A stretch of 64,000 nt of DNA from Cryptosporangium sp044454545 (lineage in GTDB: Bacteria > Actinomycetota > Actinomycetes > Mycobacteriales > Cryptosporangiaceae). Shown one piece after another: positions 20,838 to 29,637 of this stretch (within the stretch, counting starts at the first letter, position 1; each line of letters begins with the position of its first letter). Where the stretch lies: contig NZ_JBITDV010000002.1 in the NCBI RefSeq assembly GCF_044454545.1, forward strand, positions 868,001 through 932,000, given 5' to 3'. A program made the position numbers and the translations under genes. The notes under the pieces were generated by a model. That model saw only the letters and a list, made by a program, of their open reading frames with translations. It had not been told where the DNA came from and did no database searches.

Positions 20838-21392
20838 GTGAGCTTGTCTGTCCGTCCCATCCGGCTCTTCGGTGATCCGGTCCTGCGCACCCCCGCCGAC
20901 GAGGTCGTCGACTTCGACCGGCAGCTGCGTCGGCTGGTGAAAGACCTCACCGACTCGATGCTGGAAGAGCGCGGCGCCGGCCTGGCCGCTCCGCAACTCG
21001 GCGTCTCGCAGCGGGTCTTCACGTTCAACATCGACGACGTGCTGGGGCACCTGGTGAACCCGGTGCTGGAGTTCCCCGACGAGGAGGAGCAGGAGGGTCC
21101 GGAAGGCTGCTTGTCCGTCCCCGGTCTGTACTTCGACACCAAGCGCCGGCTCAACACCGTCGCCAAAGGTTTCGATCAGCACGGAGAGCCGATCCAGATC
21201 GTCGGCACCAGCCTGATGGCCCGCTGCCTGCAGCACGAGACCGACCACCTCGACGGCGTCCTGTTCGTCGACCGGCTCGACCCGGCGACGAAGAAAGCGG
21301 CGATGAAAGCGATCCGGCAGGCCGAGTGGGCGAACCAGCCCGCGCCGGCCGTGAAGGTCAGCCCGCACCCGCTGTTCGGGAAGGCACGATGA
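20838..21392 (+). CDS. def: Peptide deformylase
   Basis: It removes the formyl group from nascent N-termini, the counterpart of Fmt encoded next. With the GTG at 20838 it is 184 residues. Motif 1 is GAGLAAPQLGV, motif 2 EGCLSVPG with the metal Cys, and motif 3 QHETDHLDG with the metal His pair and catalytic Glu. The GTG lies close after AAGGGG; a TTG two codons later (20844) has a better 10-nt spacing and would give the family start LSVRPIRLFGDPVLR, so either is possible. The stop overlaps fmt by ATGA. Confidence 0.96.
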   Translation: MSLSVRPIRLFGDPVLRTPADEVVDFDRQLRRLVKDLTDSMLEERGAGLAAPQLGVSQRVFTFNIDDVLGHLVNPVLEFPDEEEQEGPEGCLSVPGLYFDTKRRLNTVAKGFDQHGEPIQIVGTSLMARCLQHETDHLDGVLFVDRLDPATKKAAMKAIRQAEWANQPAPAVKVSPHPLFGKAR

Positions 21393-22315
21393 AGCTCGTT
21401 TTCGCCGGAACACCGGCCGTGGCCGTGCCGCCGCTGGAACGGCTGCTGCGCTCGGAGCACGAGGTCGTCGCGGTCGTGACCCGTCCGGACGCCCCGGCCG
21501 GTCGCGGGCGGACGCTGCAGCGCTCGCCGGTCGGCGAGGTCGCGGACGCGCACGGCATCGAGGTCTTGACGCCGGTCAAGGCCGGTGACCCGGAGTTCCT
21601 GGGACGCCTGTCGCTGCTGTCGCCCGACCTCGTGCCGGTCGTCGCGTACGGCAACCTGGTGCCGCCGTCGGCGCTGCTCGTGCCCACGTTCGGATGGATC
21701 AACCTGCACTTCTCGCTGCTGCCGGCCTGGCGCGGCGCGGCGCCGGTCCAGCACGCGATCCTGCACGGTGACGAGCTCACCGGAGCCGCGGTGTTCCAGC
21801 TGGAGAAGGGGCTGGATACCGGACCCGTATTCGGGCAGCTGACCGAGGTGATCCGGCCCGACGACACGGCCGGCGCACTGCTGGAGCGCCTGTCGGCGGC
21901 CGGGGCCGAGCTCCTGGCGCAGGTCGTGGACGGCATCGCCGCCGGCGCGCTGGCGCCGGTCGAGCAGCCCGACCACGGCGTCTCGTTGGCGCCGAAGCTC
22001 ACGACGGAGGATGCTCACCTCGACTGGGCGGTTCCGGCGTTCGCGGTCGACCGGCGGGTGCGGGCGTGCACACCGGCGCCGGGGGCCTGGACGACGTTCC
22101 GCGGCACGCGGATCAAGATCGGTCCGGTCCGGTCCGCGCCGGACGAGTCCCGGCTGGAGCCGGGAGCGCTCGTGGTGGAGCGGAAGCGCGTGCTGGTCGG
22201 CACCGCGACCGATCCGGTGGTGCTGGGCGAGGTGGTGGCGCCGGGCAAGAAGCCGATGCCCGCCACCGACTGGGCGCGCGGCGCGCGGCCCGAGGCGGGC
22301 GACCGGTTCGAGTGA
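21389..22315 (+). CDS. fmt: Methionyl-tRNA formyltransferase
   Basis: It formylates initiator Met-tRNA using 10-formyl-tetrahydrofolate. It is 308 residues. The formyltransferase domain has MKLVFAGTPAVAVPPL, the catalytic region INLHFSLLPAWRGAAPVQ (usual NLHPSLLP; here Phe replaces Pro), and GLDTGPV. The C-terminal tRNA-binding OB-like domain begins near residue 205. def-fmt-rsmB is the standard order. Confidence 0.96.
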   Translation: MKLVFAGTPAVAVPPLERLLRSEHEVVAVVTRPDAPAGRGRTLQRSPVGEVADAHGIEVLTPVKAGDPEFLGRLSLLSPDLVPVVAYGNLVPPSALLVPTFGWINLHFSLLPAWRGAAPVQHAILHGDELTGAAVFQLEKGLDTGPVFGQLTEVIRPDDTAGALLERLSAAGAELLAQVVDGIAAGALAPVEQPDHGVSLAPKLTTEDAHLDWAVPAFAVDRRVRACTPAPGAWTTFRGTRIKIGPVRSAPDESRLEPGALVVERKRVLVGTATDPVVLGEVVAPGKKPMPATDWARGARPEAGDRFE

Positions 22316-22343
22316 CGATTTTCTTCAACGCAAAGGTGCACCA

Positions 22344-25300
22344 GTGACCGAGCCGAATGGCCGCCCCGACGACCGCCCCACCGGGCGCGACTCCGCCGAC
22401 GGCCGCGGCCGCCCCACGGGCCACAGCAACTCCGCCGGGGACGACCGCCCCGACCGCGGTGACCGTCCCTCGTCCGGTGACCGAGGCCGCGGCCCGCGTC
22501 CCGACCGCGGTTCCCGGCCCTCCGGCGGCGGCCGCTTCGACCGCGGTGGTGATCGTCCCGACCGGGGTGGTGACCGGGGCGACCGGGGTGGTGACCGGGG
22601 CGACCGGGGTGGTGACCGGGGCTCTCGTTCGGATCGGGGCGACCGGCCGTTCAACGGGGGGCGGCCGGATCGCGGCGGTAGTGGCAGTGATCGTGGCGGC
22701 AGTGATCGCGGTGGCAGTGATCGCGGTGGCAGTGATCGTGGCGGTGCGCGATCGGACCGGCCCTTGGGGGGTGGCCGTTCCGGCGGCGATCGTGGCTCCC
22801 GTCCGGATGGTGGCGACCGTCCGTTCGGTGGTGGCGACCGCTCGTTCGGGGGTGGCCGTCCTGATCGGGGCGGTGACCGCCCCGATCGTGGTTCCCGTCC
22901 GGATCGTGGCGACCGTCCGCGCGGGCCGCGGGCTGACCGTGGCGATCGGCCCTTCGCAGGCGGCCGAAACTCGGGCAGCGACCGCTCGAGCGACGCCCGC
23001 CCCGGCCGCGGGGGCGGCTCGTTCGGGACCGGCCGCTCCGACCGCGGCGGCGACCGCCCGAGCGGCGACCGCCCCTACGGCCGTGACCGGTCCGGGCCGG
23101 GAGACCGTGGAGCCGGCCCTCGTCCGGACCGCGGCGACCGTTCCTTCGGCAGCGGCCGTTCCGATCGTGGCGACCGTCCTGATCGCGGCGACCGTTCGTT
23201 CGGTGGTGGCCGTCCGGATCGTGGCGACCGTCCGGATCGTGGTGACCGTTCGTTCGGTGGTAGCCGTCCGGATCGTGGCGACCGTCCGTTCGGTGGTGGC
23301 CGTCCCGACCGCGGTGGCGGCGACCGGCCCGACCGCGGTCCACGCCCCGACCGGGGCGGCAGCGACCGTCCGGACCGTGGTGACCGTTCGTTCGGCGGCG
23401 GACGCCCGGACCGCGGTGCCGGCGGCCGTCCTGACCGCGGCGACCGTTCCCGCGGCCCGCGCGAGGACCGTGGTGACCGGGGACGTCCGGGCGACGACCG
23501 GACCAAGCGCGCCTGGGGCTCGTACCAGAAGGCCGACCCCGACCCGGCACGACGGGCCGCGTTCGACGCGCTCGTCGCGGTGGCCTCGCGCGACGCGTAC
23601 GCGAACCTCACGCTCCCTCCGCTGCTCGTCGAGCGGGGTCTGACCGGTCGCGACGCGGCTTTCGTCACCGAACTGACCTACGGCACCCTGCGCCACCGGG
23701 GCACCCTCGACGCGATCCTGGCCGGGGGCAGCAGCCGCCCGATGGAGGAGGTCGATCTGCGGGTGCTCCAGGCGCTCCGGCTCGGCGCGTACCAGCTCCT
23801 GTTCACGCGGGTGCCGGATCACGCCGCTGTCGCCGGCACGGTCGAGGTCGCCCGGGTGGCACTCACCGACGGACCGGCGCGGTTCGTCAACGCGGTGCTC
23901 CGCCGGGTCTCCGAGCGAACGCTCGACGAGTGGCTCACCGAGGTCACGCCCGACCTCGCGACCGATCCGGTCGCGCATCTCGCGGTGCGGTACAGCCACC
24001 CGGAGTGGGTGGTCCGCGCCTTCGCCGACGCGCTCGGCGAGAGCGTCGAGCAGCTCGCGCTGGGCGACAGCGAGACCGCGAGAGCGCTGGCCGCCGACAA
24101 CGAGCGCCCGACGGTCGACCTGGCCGCCCGCCCCGGGCGGATCAGCCCTGACGACCTGGCCGCCGAAGTCCGGTCCGACCTGGGCCGAACCCCCCGCCGC
24201 GCCCGGCCCGACACCGCCCCCGCCGCCCTCCCCGCCGCTCCCGGCCCGGTCCCGGCCGACGGCTCCGCCTCGCCGGCCGATGCCTCCGTCCCGGCGCCCG
24301 TGGCGGACGGTTCCGCTGCAGATCCTGCGAGCGGCTCCGCCGAAGCGCCCGCCGACAGCTCCGCTGCGCCCCTGGCGAGCGACTCCGCGGTCGCTTCCGC
24401 GGACGGCACTCCGGGCGGCTATGCGGTAGCTACCGCGGGCGGGCCGGTGAACGCTTCCGCGAGCGACCCCGCTGAGGGGCCTGCCGTGTCCTCTGCCGGG
24501 GAGCCCGCTGCGGATCCTGCCGAGCACCCGGCCGAGGCCGCTGCCGCTGCCGACGAGCCCGCCGCACGCGACGCGACGCTCGAACAAGGCGCCCCGCCTT
24601 CCGCGACGCCCCCCGCATCCGACCCCGTGCCCGCTGCATCTGATGCCGTGCCCGCTGCTGCGCCGGCAGCATCTGATGCTGTGCCCGCTGCCGCGCCGGC
24701 CGTGCCCGCCGCATCCGCTGCCGCGCCGGCGGCCTCCGACGGCGTTGCCGCGCCGGCAGCCTCCGACGCCGCTGCCGCGTCCGACGCGTCCGCTCCGTCC
24801 GACGAGCCGTCCGGCGCGTCCGTTCCGGCCCCCGCCGGCGGGCCCCCGGCCGCGACGCACGGCGGTGCGGCCCCCGCCGTCAGCGGTGCGGCCCCCGCCG
24901 TCAGCGGTGCGTTCCCCGCCGCCGGCGGGGCGGCCCCGACCGCCGACGACGGGGAGAACGACCTGCTGGGCCGCTGGTCGCCGGTGGCCGTCAAGCTCCC
25001 CGAAGGCGCCCCCGGCGACGTCAAAGCCATCGCCGACGGCCGCGCCCACGTCCAGGACGAAGGCAGCCAGCTCTGCGCCTGGACCCTCGCCACCGCCCCG
25101 CTCACCGGCACCGACGAGCGCTGGCTCGACCTCTGCGCCGGACCCGGCGGCAAGGCCGGCCTCCTCGGGAGCATCGCCGCGCAGCGCGGCGCCCACCTCA
25201 CCGCGGTCGAGATCACCGAACACCGGGCCAAGCTGGTCCTCGACGCGACCGCCGGGCTCCCGGTGACGGTGCTGCACACGGACGGGCGCGATGTCGGCAA

Positions 25301-25745
25301 GCACCCGGAGCTCCCGGAGAACGGCTTCGACCGGGTCCTCGTCGACGCGCCCTGCACCGGCCTCGGCGCGCTCCGGCGGCGGCCCGAAGCCCGCTGGCGC
25401 CGCCAGCCCGGCGACGTCCCGGCACTGGCCAAGCTCCAGCGCGAGCTCCTGCTGGCCGCGCTCGAGGCCGTCCGCCCCGGCGGCCTGGTCGCGTACGTGA
25501 CCTGCTCGCCGCACCTGGCCGAGACGCGTGTTCTGGTCGCCGACGTCTGCAGGCGCACGAACGCCGAGCCCCTCGACGTCCGGACGGTGCCGGAAGCCCG
25601 GAAGGCCAAGGACGCGAACCCGGCGACGGCGGGAAGCACGGCGAGCCGGGTGAGCCTGACGTCTCTCCAGCTCTGGCCGCACCGTCACGGAACCGATGCG
25701 ATGTTCCTCTGCCTGCTCCGCAAGCCGGAGGAGCCCGCCCCGTAA
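22344..25745 (+). CDS. rsmB: 16S rRNA m5C967 methyltransferase RsmB with giant disordered additions
   Basis: At 1133 residues this is over twice the usual 450-500. Residues 1-386 are an Arg/Gly/Asp repeat tail (units such as RGDRPDRGDRSFGGGRPD). Residues 387-610 are the NusB-like RNA-binding domain (PARRAAFDALVAVASRDAYA). About 255 residues of Ala/Pro/Ser-rich sequence (618-870) then interrupt the link to the methyltransferase. Residues 870-1133 are the Rossmann domain with DLCAGPGGKAG, VDAPCTGLGALRRRPEARWR (Cys about 1003) and YVTCSPH (Cys about 1053), so both catalytic cysteines are kept. GTG 22344 follows AAAGG. The reading frame is continuous, and removing the two additions leaves a normal-sized enzyme. 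Confidence 0.92.
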   Translation: MTEPNGRPDDRPTGRDSADGRGRPTGHSNSAGDDRPDRGDRPSSGDRGRGPRPDRGSRPSGGGRFDRGGDRPDRGGDRGDRGGDRGDRGGDRGSRSDRGDRPFNGGRPDRGGSGSDRGGSDRGGSDRGGSDRGGARSDRPLGGGRSGGDRGSRPDGGDRPFGGGDRSFGGGRPDRGGDRPDRGSRPDRGDRPRGPRADRGDRPFAGGRNSGSDRSSDARPGRGGGSFGTGRSDRGGDRPSGDRPYGRDRSGPGDRGAGPRPDRGDRSFGSGRSDRGDRPDRGDRSFGGGRPDRGDRPDRGDRSFGGSRPDRGDRPFGGGRPDRGGGDRPDRGPRPDRGGSDRPDRGDRSFGGGRPDRGAGGRPDRGDRSRGPREDRGDRGRPGDDRTKRAWGSYQKADPDPARRAAFDALVAVASRDAYANLTLPPLLVERGLTGRDAAFVTELTYGTLRHRGTLDAILAGGSSRPMEEVDLRVLQALRLGAYQLLFTRVPDHAAVAGTVEVARVALTDGPARFVNAVLRRVSERTLDEWLTEVTPDLATDPVAHLAVRYSHPEWVVRAFADALGESVEQLALGDSETARALAADNERPTVDLAARPGRISPDDLAAEVRSDLGRTPRRARPDTAPAALPAAPGPVPADGSASPADASVPAPVADGSAADPASGSAEAPADSSAAPLASDSAVASADGTPGGYAVATAGGPVNASASDPAEGPAVSSAGEPAADPAEHPAEAAAAADEPAARDATLEQGAPPSATPPASDPVPAASDAVPAAAPAASDAVPAAAPAVPAASAAAPAASDGVAAPAASDAAAASDASAPSDEPSGASVPAPAGGPPAATHGGAAPAVSGAAPAVSGAFPAAGGAAPTADDGENDLLGRWSPVAVKLPEGAPGDVKAIADGRAHVQDEGSQLCAWTLATAPLTGTDERWLDLCAGPGGKAGLLGSIAAQRGAHLTAVEITEHRAKLVLDATAGLPVTVLHTDGRDVGKHPELPENGFDRVLVDAPCTGLGALRRRPEARWRRQPGDVPALAKLQRELLLAALEAVRPGGLVAYVTCSPHLAETRVLVADVCRRTNAEPLDVRTVPEARKAKDANPATAGSTASRVSLTSLQLWPHRHGTDAMFLCLLRKPEEPAP
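22540..23470 (+). repeat. Degenerate repeats encoding the RGD/DRP-rich tail of RsmB
   Basis: Units of about 21-24 bp, such as gaccggggtggt followed by gaccgggg, recur tandemly. Longer units encode GDRSFGGGRPDRGDRPDR and recur at least three times around 23130-23300. They are in-frame coding repeats and not a CRISPR array, because there are no spacers. Confidence 0.8.
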
Positions 25746-25748
25746 AAT
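25743..25748 (+). promoter_or_regulatory. Candidate -10 for a leaderless rpe transcript
   Basis: TAAAAT overlaps the rsmB stop and ends 8 nt before the rpe GTG, placing a start site at or next to the initiation codon. No Shine-Dalgarno precedes rpe, which fits leaderless initiation. No -35 is evident. Confidence 0.35.
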
Positions 25749-25756
25749 CCCACAGC

Positions 25757-26431
25757 GTGGAGCTATTCGTCGCACCGAGCATCCTGTCCGCTGACTTCGC
25801 CCGGCTGGCGGAGGCCGCGCAAGCGGTCAAAGGTTCACCGGGCACGCCCGGCGCCGATTGGCTCCACGTCGACGTCATGGACTATCACTTCGTCCCGAAC
25901 CTCACGCTCGGCCTGCCGGTCGTGAAGAGCATCAAGGCGTCGACCGACATCCCGCTCGACTGCCACCTGATGATCGAAGACCCGGGGCGCTGGGCGCCGA
26001 CCTACGCCGAGGCGGGCGCGCACAACGTCACGTTCCACGCCGAGGCCACCGACGACCCCGCCGCGGTGGGCCGTGACCTGCGCAAAGCCGGTGCCAAGGC
26101 CGGGCTGGCGCTCAAGCCCGGCACCCCGCTCGAGCCGTACCTGGAGATCTTGCGGGACTTCGACACGCTGCTGGTCATGACCGTCGAGCCCGGCTTCGGC
26201 GGGCAGGAGTTCCTGGCCGAGGTGCTCCCGAAGGTCACCGAGGCCCGCAAGCGGGTCGAGACCGGGCATCTCGACCTCCGGATCGAGGTCGACGGCGGCA
26301 TCAACGCCGACACGATCCACGCGGCCGCCGAGGCCGGTGCCGACACGTTCGTGGCCGGCTCCGCCGTCTACAACGCGGCGGATCCGGCCGCCGCGGTCGC
26401 CGCGCTCCGCACCGCGGCGGCGATCCGGTGA
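25757..26431 (+). CDS. rpe: Ribulose-phosphate 3-epimerase
   Basis: It interconverts ribulose 5-phosphate and xylulose 5-phosphate in the pentose phosphate pathway. Ribulose 5-phosphate is also the RibB substrate encoded nearby at 28414. It is a 224-residue TIM barrel. APSILSADFARLAEA, WLHVDVMDYHFVPN, DCHLMIEDP, MTVEPGFGGQEF and EVDGGINADT carry the metal-binding His/Asp and phosphate-binding residues. GTG start with no ribosome site. Confidence 0.96.
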   Translation: MELFVAPSILSADFARLAEAAQAVKGSPGTPGADWLHVDVMDYHFVPNLTLGLPVVKSIKASTDIPLDCHLMIEDPGRWAPTYAEAGAHNVTFHAEATDDPAAVGRDLRKAGAKAGLALKPGTPLEPYLEILRDFDTLLVMTVEPGFGGQEFLAEVLPKVTEARKRVETGHLDLRIEVDGGINADTIHAAAEAGADTFVAGSAVYNAADPAAAVAALRTAAAIR

Positions 26432-27465
26432 CCGGAGCGGCGGGTGATGCCGTCGGTGCGTCCCCGCACGGCGAGGGGCTGGTGCTCGTCGTCGACGACG
26501 ACACCGCGATCACCGCGCTCGTCGCGATGAACCTCCGGTTCGAGGGCTTCGAGGTCCTGGTCGCGAACGACGCCCGCGGTGGGCTCGCCGCCATCGAACG
26601 CCACCGTCCGGACCTCGTTCTTCTGGACGTCATGATGCCGCGCGTCGACGGCTACGAGCTCTGCCGTCAGCTCCGGGCCTCTCCGCTCACCGCCGCACTG
26701 CCGATCATCATGCTGACGGCCAAGGATCTCTCGGCCGACCGCATCCAGGGCCTCACCGCCGGTGCCGACGACTACATCACGAAGCCGTTCGACCTCACCG
26801 AACTGATCGCCCGGGTACGCAACACGCTGCGCCGCAACCGTGAGATGCGCGACGTCTCCCCGCTGACCGGCCTCCCCGGCAACACGCGGATCCTGGACGC
26901 GATCGCCGAGCGCATCGCCGCGCGCCAGGATCACGGCTGGGAGTACGCGGTCTGCTACATCGACCTCGACAACTTCAAGACGGTCAACGATGTCTACGGC
27001 TTCTACCGCGGCGACCAGATGCTCACCGCGGCCGCGGCGGCCCTGCACACGTCGACGATCGGCGTGGCCGGCACCCAGCCGTTCCTGGGCCACATCGGCG
27101 GCGACGACTTCCTGGTCGTCTGCACGCCCGAGCAGATCACGCCGATCACCGACCGGGCGATCACGCTGTTCGACCAGGCCAGCCGGGTGCTCTACGACCC
27201 CGACGACCTGGCCCGCGGCTACTTCGAGGTGCTCGACCGGCAAGGCCGGTTACGCCGTCACGGGCTGCTGACGCTGTCGATCGGCGTCGCACTCTCCACC
27301 CAGCGCCGCTTCGCCGACCACCGCGAGGTCGTGGCCGCCGCCAGCGAGATGAAGTCGGTCGCGAAGCGGACTCCTGGGTCGATGGTGGCTGTCGATCGTC
27401 GAAAAGATCCTGAACCGGGTCGAGGCTCGGACGCGCGGAGCCTGGAAGGCACCGCGGAACCGTGA
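26428..27465 (+). CDS. Response regulator with REC and divergent GGDEF domains
   Basis: 345 residues. The receiver domain (about 13-128) has the acidic pair VVDDD, phospho-acceptor Asp in LVLLDVMMPRVDG and the Lys in ITKPFD. A GGDEF-type domain (about 145-315) has LTGLPGNTRIL, YIDLDNFKTVNDVYG and GGDDF in place of GGDEF/GGEEF. No RxxD inhibitory site precedes it. The Glu-to-Asp change may weaken or abolish diguanylate cyclase activity. No histidine kinase is adjacent. It overlaps the rpe stop by 4 nt (GTGA). The presence of c-di-GMP-binding BldD at 3126 makes a shared signal plausible but unproven. Confidence 0.88.
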   Translation: MTGAAGDAVGASPHGEGLVLVVDDDTAITALVAMNLRFEGFEVLVANDARGGLAAIERHRPDLVLLDVMMPRVDGYELCRQLRASPLTAALPIIMLTAKDLSADRIQGLTAGADDYITKPFDLTELIARVRNTLRRNREMRDVSPLTGLPGNTRILDAIAERIAARQDHGWEYAVCYIDLDNFKTVNDVYGFYRGDQMLTAAAAALHTSTIGVAGTQPFLGHIGGDDFLVVCTPEQITPITDRAITLFDQASRVLYDPDDLARGYFEVLDRQGRLRRHGLLTLSIGVALSTQRRFADHREVVAAASEMKSVAKRTPGSMVAVDRRKDPEPGRGSDARSLEGTAEP

Positions 27466-27563
27466 TCCATGTCGCACACGCCGGGCCGTGCGCGAGGGGT
27501 CGTGGAAGGATGCCAAGTAACGGTGGGATTTCCACCGGAATCAGTGACAAGGATCAGAAAGCA

Positions 27564-27703
27564 GTACGCGCGCTCCGGGGTCGGTGAAAGTCCGAACCGG
27601 CGGTGACAGTCCGCGACCCGCAATCCCTCACAGGTGAGCGGTTGACCCGGTGGAACTCCGGGACCGACGGTGAAAGTCCGGATGGGAGGATGCGCGCGGG
27701 TGT
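27564..27703 (+). ncRNA. FMN riboswitch (RFN element)
   Basis: The leader of ribE shows the RFN core: ggggtcggtgaaagtccg, then accggcggt with agtccgcgacccg, and later gaccgacggtgaaagtccgg followed by atgggagga. The outer P1 helix pairs GCGCGC near 27567-27573 with GCGCGC near 27692-27698. The riboswitch ends about 127 nt before ribE. FMN binding is expected to shut the rib operon. No U-rich terminator is obvious, so control may be at translation or by a Rho-type mechanism. Confidence 0.93.
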
Positions 27704-27829
27704 CGAGGCGTGCCCCCGTTCGGTGATCCGAGTTCGGTGATCCGACGCGGCCGGGCCCGCCGGTGCCCGTGCTTGCCTTCCGCGATGCGTCTCCGGAGCC
27801 CGTTCGAGGCGAAGGAGGCACGGCTGATC

Positions 27830-28417
27830 ATGTTCACCGGAATCGTGGAAGAACTCGGCACGCTCGCCGACGTCGACCGGCTGGAGCGGGCGGCCAGACT
27901 CACGCTGAAAGGGCCGCTCGTCGCGGCCGACGCCCACGACGGTGACTCGATCGCGGTCAACGGCGTCTGCCTGACCGTCGTCGGGAGCACCGCCGACTCG
28001 TTCACCGTCGACGTGATGGCCGAGACGCTCGACCGGTCCGGGCTCGGGCGGCTGGCCCCCGGCGACCCGGTCAACCTGGAACGAGCCGCGACGCTCGCCA
28101 CCCGGCTCGGCGGCCATCTCGTGCAGGGACACGTCGACGGGGTCGGCACGGTGCTGGAACGGCGGCCGGACGCGCACTGGGAACTCGTCCGGATCGGCCT
28201 GCCCGCCGACCTCGGCCGCTACGTCGTCGAGAAGGGCTCGATCGCCGTCGACGGCGTCTCGCTGACGGTCACCGCGGTCACCGCGGAGTGGTTCGAGGTC
28301 AGCCTCATCCCCACCACGCTCGCGGTGACCACGCTCGGGACCAGCCCGGTCGGCGCGGTGGTGAACCTCGAAGTGGACGTCATCGCGAAGTACGTCGAGA
28401 AGCTGGTGAGGTCATGA
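27830..28417 (+). CDS. ribE: Riboflavin synthase alpha chain
   Basis: It dismutates two 6,7-dimethyl-8-ribityllumazine molecules to riboflavin. The 195 residues comprise two lumazine-binding repeats, each with the same core: MFTGIVEELGTL with VNGVCLTVV, then LGGHLVQGHVDGVG with VDGVSLTVT. ATG 27830 was chosen because all family members start MFTGIVEE and GAAGGAGG lies 11-18 nt upstream. The open frame extends to 27710 without homology. It is the first gene under the FMN riboswitch. Confidence 0.96.
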   Translation: MFTGIVEELGTLADVDRLERAARLTLKGPLVAADAHDGDSIAVNGVCLTVVGSTADSFTVDVMAETLDRSGLGRLAPGDPVNLERAATLATRLGGHLVQGHVDGVGTVLERRPDAHWELVRIGLPADLGRYVVEKGSIAVDGVSLTVTAVTAEWFEVSLIPTTLAVTTLGTSPVGAVVNLEVDVIAKYVEKLVRS

Positions 28418-29637
28418 CTGGATTCGGCACCATCGAGCAGGCGATCGCCGACGTCGCCGCCGGTAAGGCGGTCGTCGTCGTCGACGACGAAGACCGGGAG
28501 AACGAGGGCGATCTGGTGTTCGCCGCGTCCGCGGCGACCGAGGAACTGCTCGCGTTCACGATCCGCTACAGCTCCGGGGTGGTGTGCGCGCCGGTGACGG
28601 CGGCGGACGCCGACCGCCTCGACCTCCCGCCGATGCACCACACCAACCAGGACAGCAAAGGCACTGCCTACACCGTTTCGGTGGACGCCAGGAACAAGGT
28701 CACGACCGGGATCTCGGCGGCCGAGCGGGCCCACACGATCCGGCTGCTGGGCGATCCCACGGTCACGGCCGAGGCGTTCACCCGCCCTGGCCACGTCTTC
28801 CCGCTGCGCGCGGCCGAGGGCGGCGTGCTGGCCCGGGCCGGCCACACCGAGGCCGCGATCGACCTGGCCCGGATCGCCGGGCTGCACCCCGCCGGCGTCG
28901 TCAGCGAGGTCGTCAACGACGACGGCACGATGGCGCGCGTGCCGGAACTGCTGACGTTCTCCGCGGAGCACGGCCTGACGCTGATCACGATCGCCGACCT
29001 GATCACCTATCGCCGGAAGACCGAGTCGCAGGTCGAGCGGACGGTCCAGACGCGGCTGCCGACCCGGCACGGGGAATTCCGGGCGATCGGGTACCGGAGC
29101 ACGGTCGACGGCACCGAACACGTCGTGTTCGTGGCCGGGGACGTCGCCGGCCCGCAGGTGCTGGCCCGGGTCCATTCGGAGTGCCTCACCGGCGACATCT
29201 TCGGCAGCCTGCGCTGCGACTGCGGCCCGCAGCTCGACTCGGCTCTGGCCGCGATCGCCGCCGAGGGCCGGGGAGTGGTGGTCTACCTGCGCGGACACGA
29301 GGGCCGCGGCATCGGTCTGCTGTCCAAGCTCCGTGCGTACGCGCTGCAGGATTCCGGCGCCGACACGGTCGACGCCAACCTCGAGCTCGGGCTTCCGGTG
29401 GACGCCAGGGACTACGCGATCGGGGCGCAGATCCTGCTGGACCTGGGCGTGCGGTCGGTGCGGCTGCTGACCAACAACCCGGCGAAGCAGGCCAGCCTGG
29501 AGTCGTACGGTGTGACCGTGGCGGACCGCGTGGTCCTGCCCGCGCACGCGCAACCGGAGAACGTGCGGTACCTGCGGACGAAACGGGACCGGATGGGGCA
29601 CGACATCATCGGACTACCGGACGGAGCACTGGCATGA
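28414..29637 (+). CDS. ribBA: Bifunctional DHBP synthase / GTP cyclohydrolase II
   Basis: 407 residues catalysing both entry reactions of riboflavin synthesis. The N-terminal RibB (1-205) converts ribulose 5-phosphate to the four-carbon unit (VVVDDEDRENEGDLVFAA, TRPGHVFPLRA). The C-terminal RibA (about 210-407) opens GTP, with zinc cysteines in VHSECLTGDIFGSLRCDCG and catalytic GHEGRGIGL. The segment HHTNQDSKGTAYTVSVDA replaces the commoner wording of that RibB loop but keeps TAYTVSVD. It overlaps ribE and ribH by 4 nt each. Confidence 0.96.
   Translation: MTGFGTIEQAIADVAAGKAVVVVDDEDRENEGDLVFAASAATEELLAFTIRYSSGVVCAPVTAADADRLDLPPMHHTNQDSKGTAYTVSVDARNKVTTGISAAERAHTIRLLGDPTVTAEAFTRPGHVFPLRAAEGGVLARAGHTEAAIDLARIAGLHPAGVVSEVVNDDGTMARVPELLTFSAEHGLTLITIADLITYRRKTESQVERTVQTRLPTRHGEFRAIGYRSTVDGTEHVVFVAGDVAGPQVLARVHSECLTGDIFGSLRCDCGPQLDSALAAIAAEGRGVVVYLRGHEGRGIGLLSKLRAYALQDSGADTVDANLELGLPVDARDYAIGAQILLDLGVRSVRLLTNNPAKQASLESYGVTVADRVVLPAHAQPENVRYLRTKRDRMGHDIIGLPDGALA

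Noticed and set aside
22540..23470. CRISPR-like appearance of the repeats in rsmB
   Set aside because: Repeats are contiguous, in frame and vary in length, with no unique spacers and no cas genes nearby.
24163..24955. Splitting rsmB into two genes at the Ala/Pro-rich segment
   Set aside because: The frame is continuous, no ribosome site precedes the methyltransferase part, and the RNA-binding and catalytic halves belong to one enzyme family.
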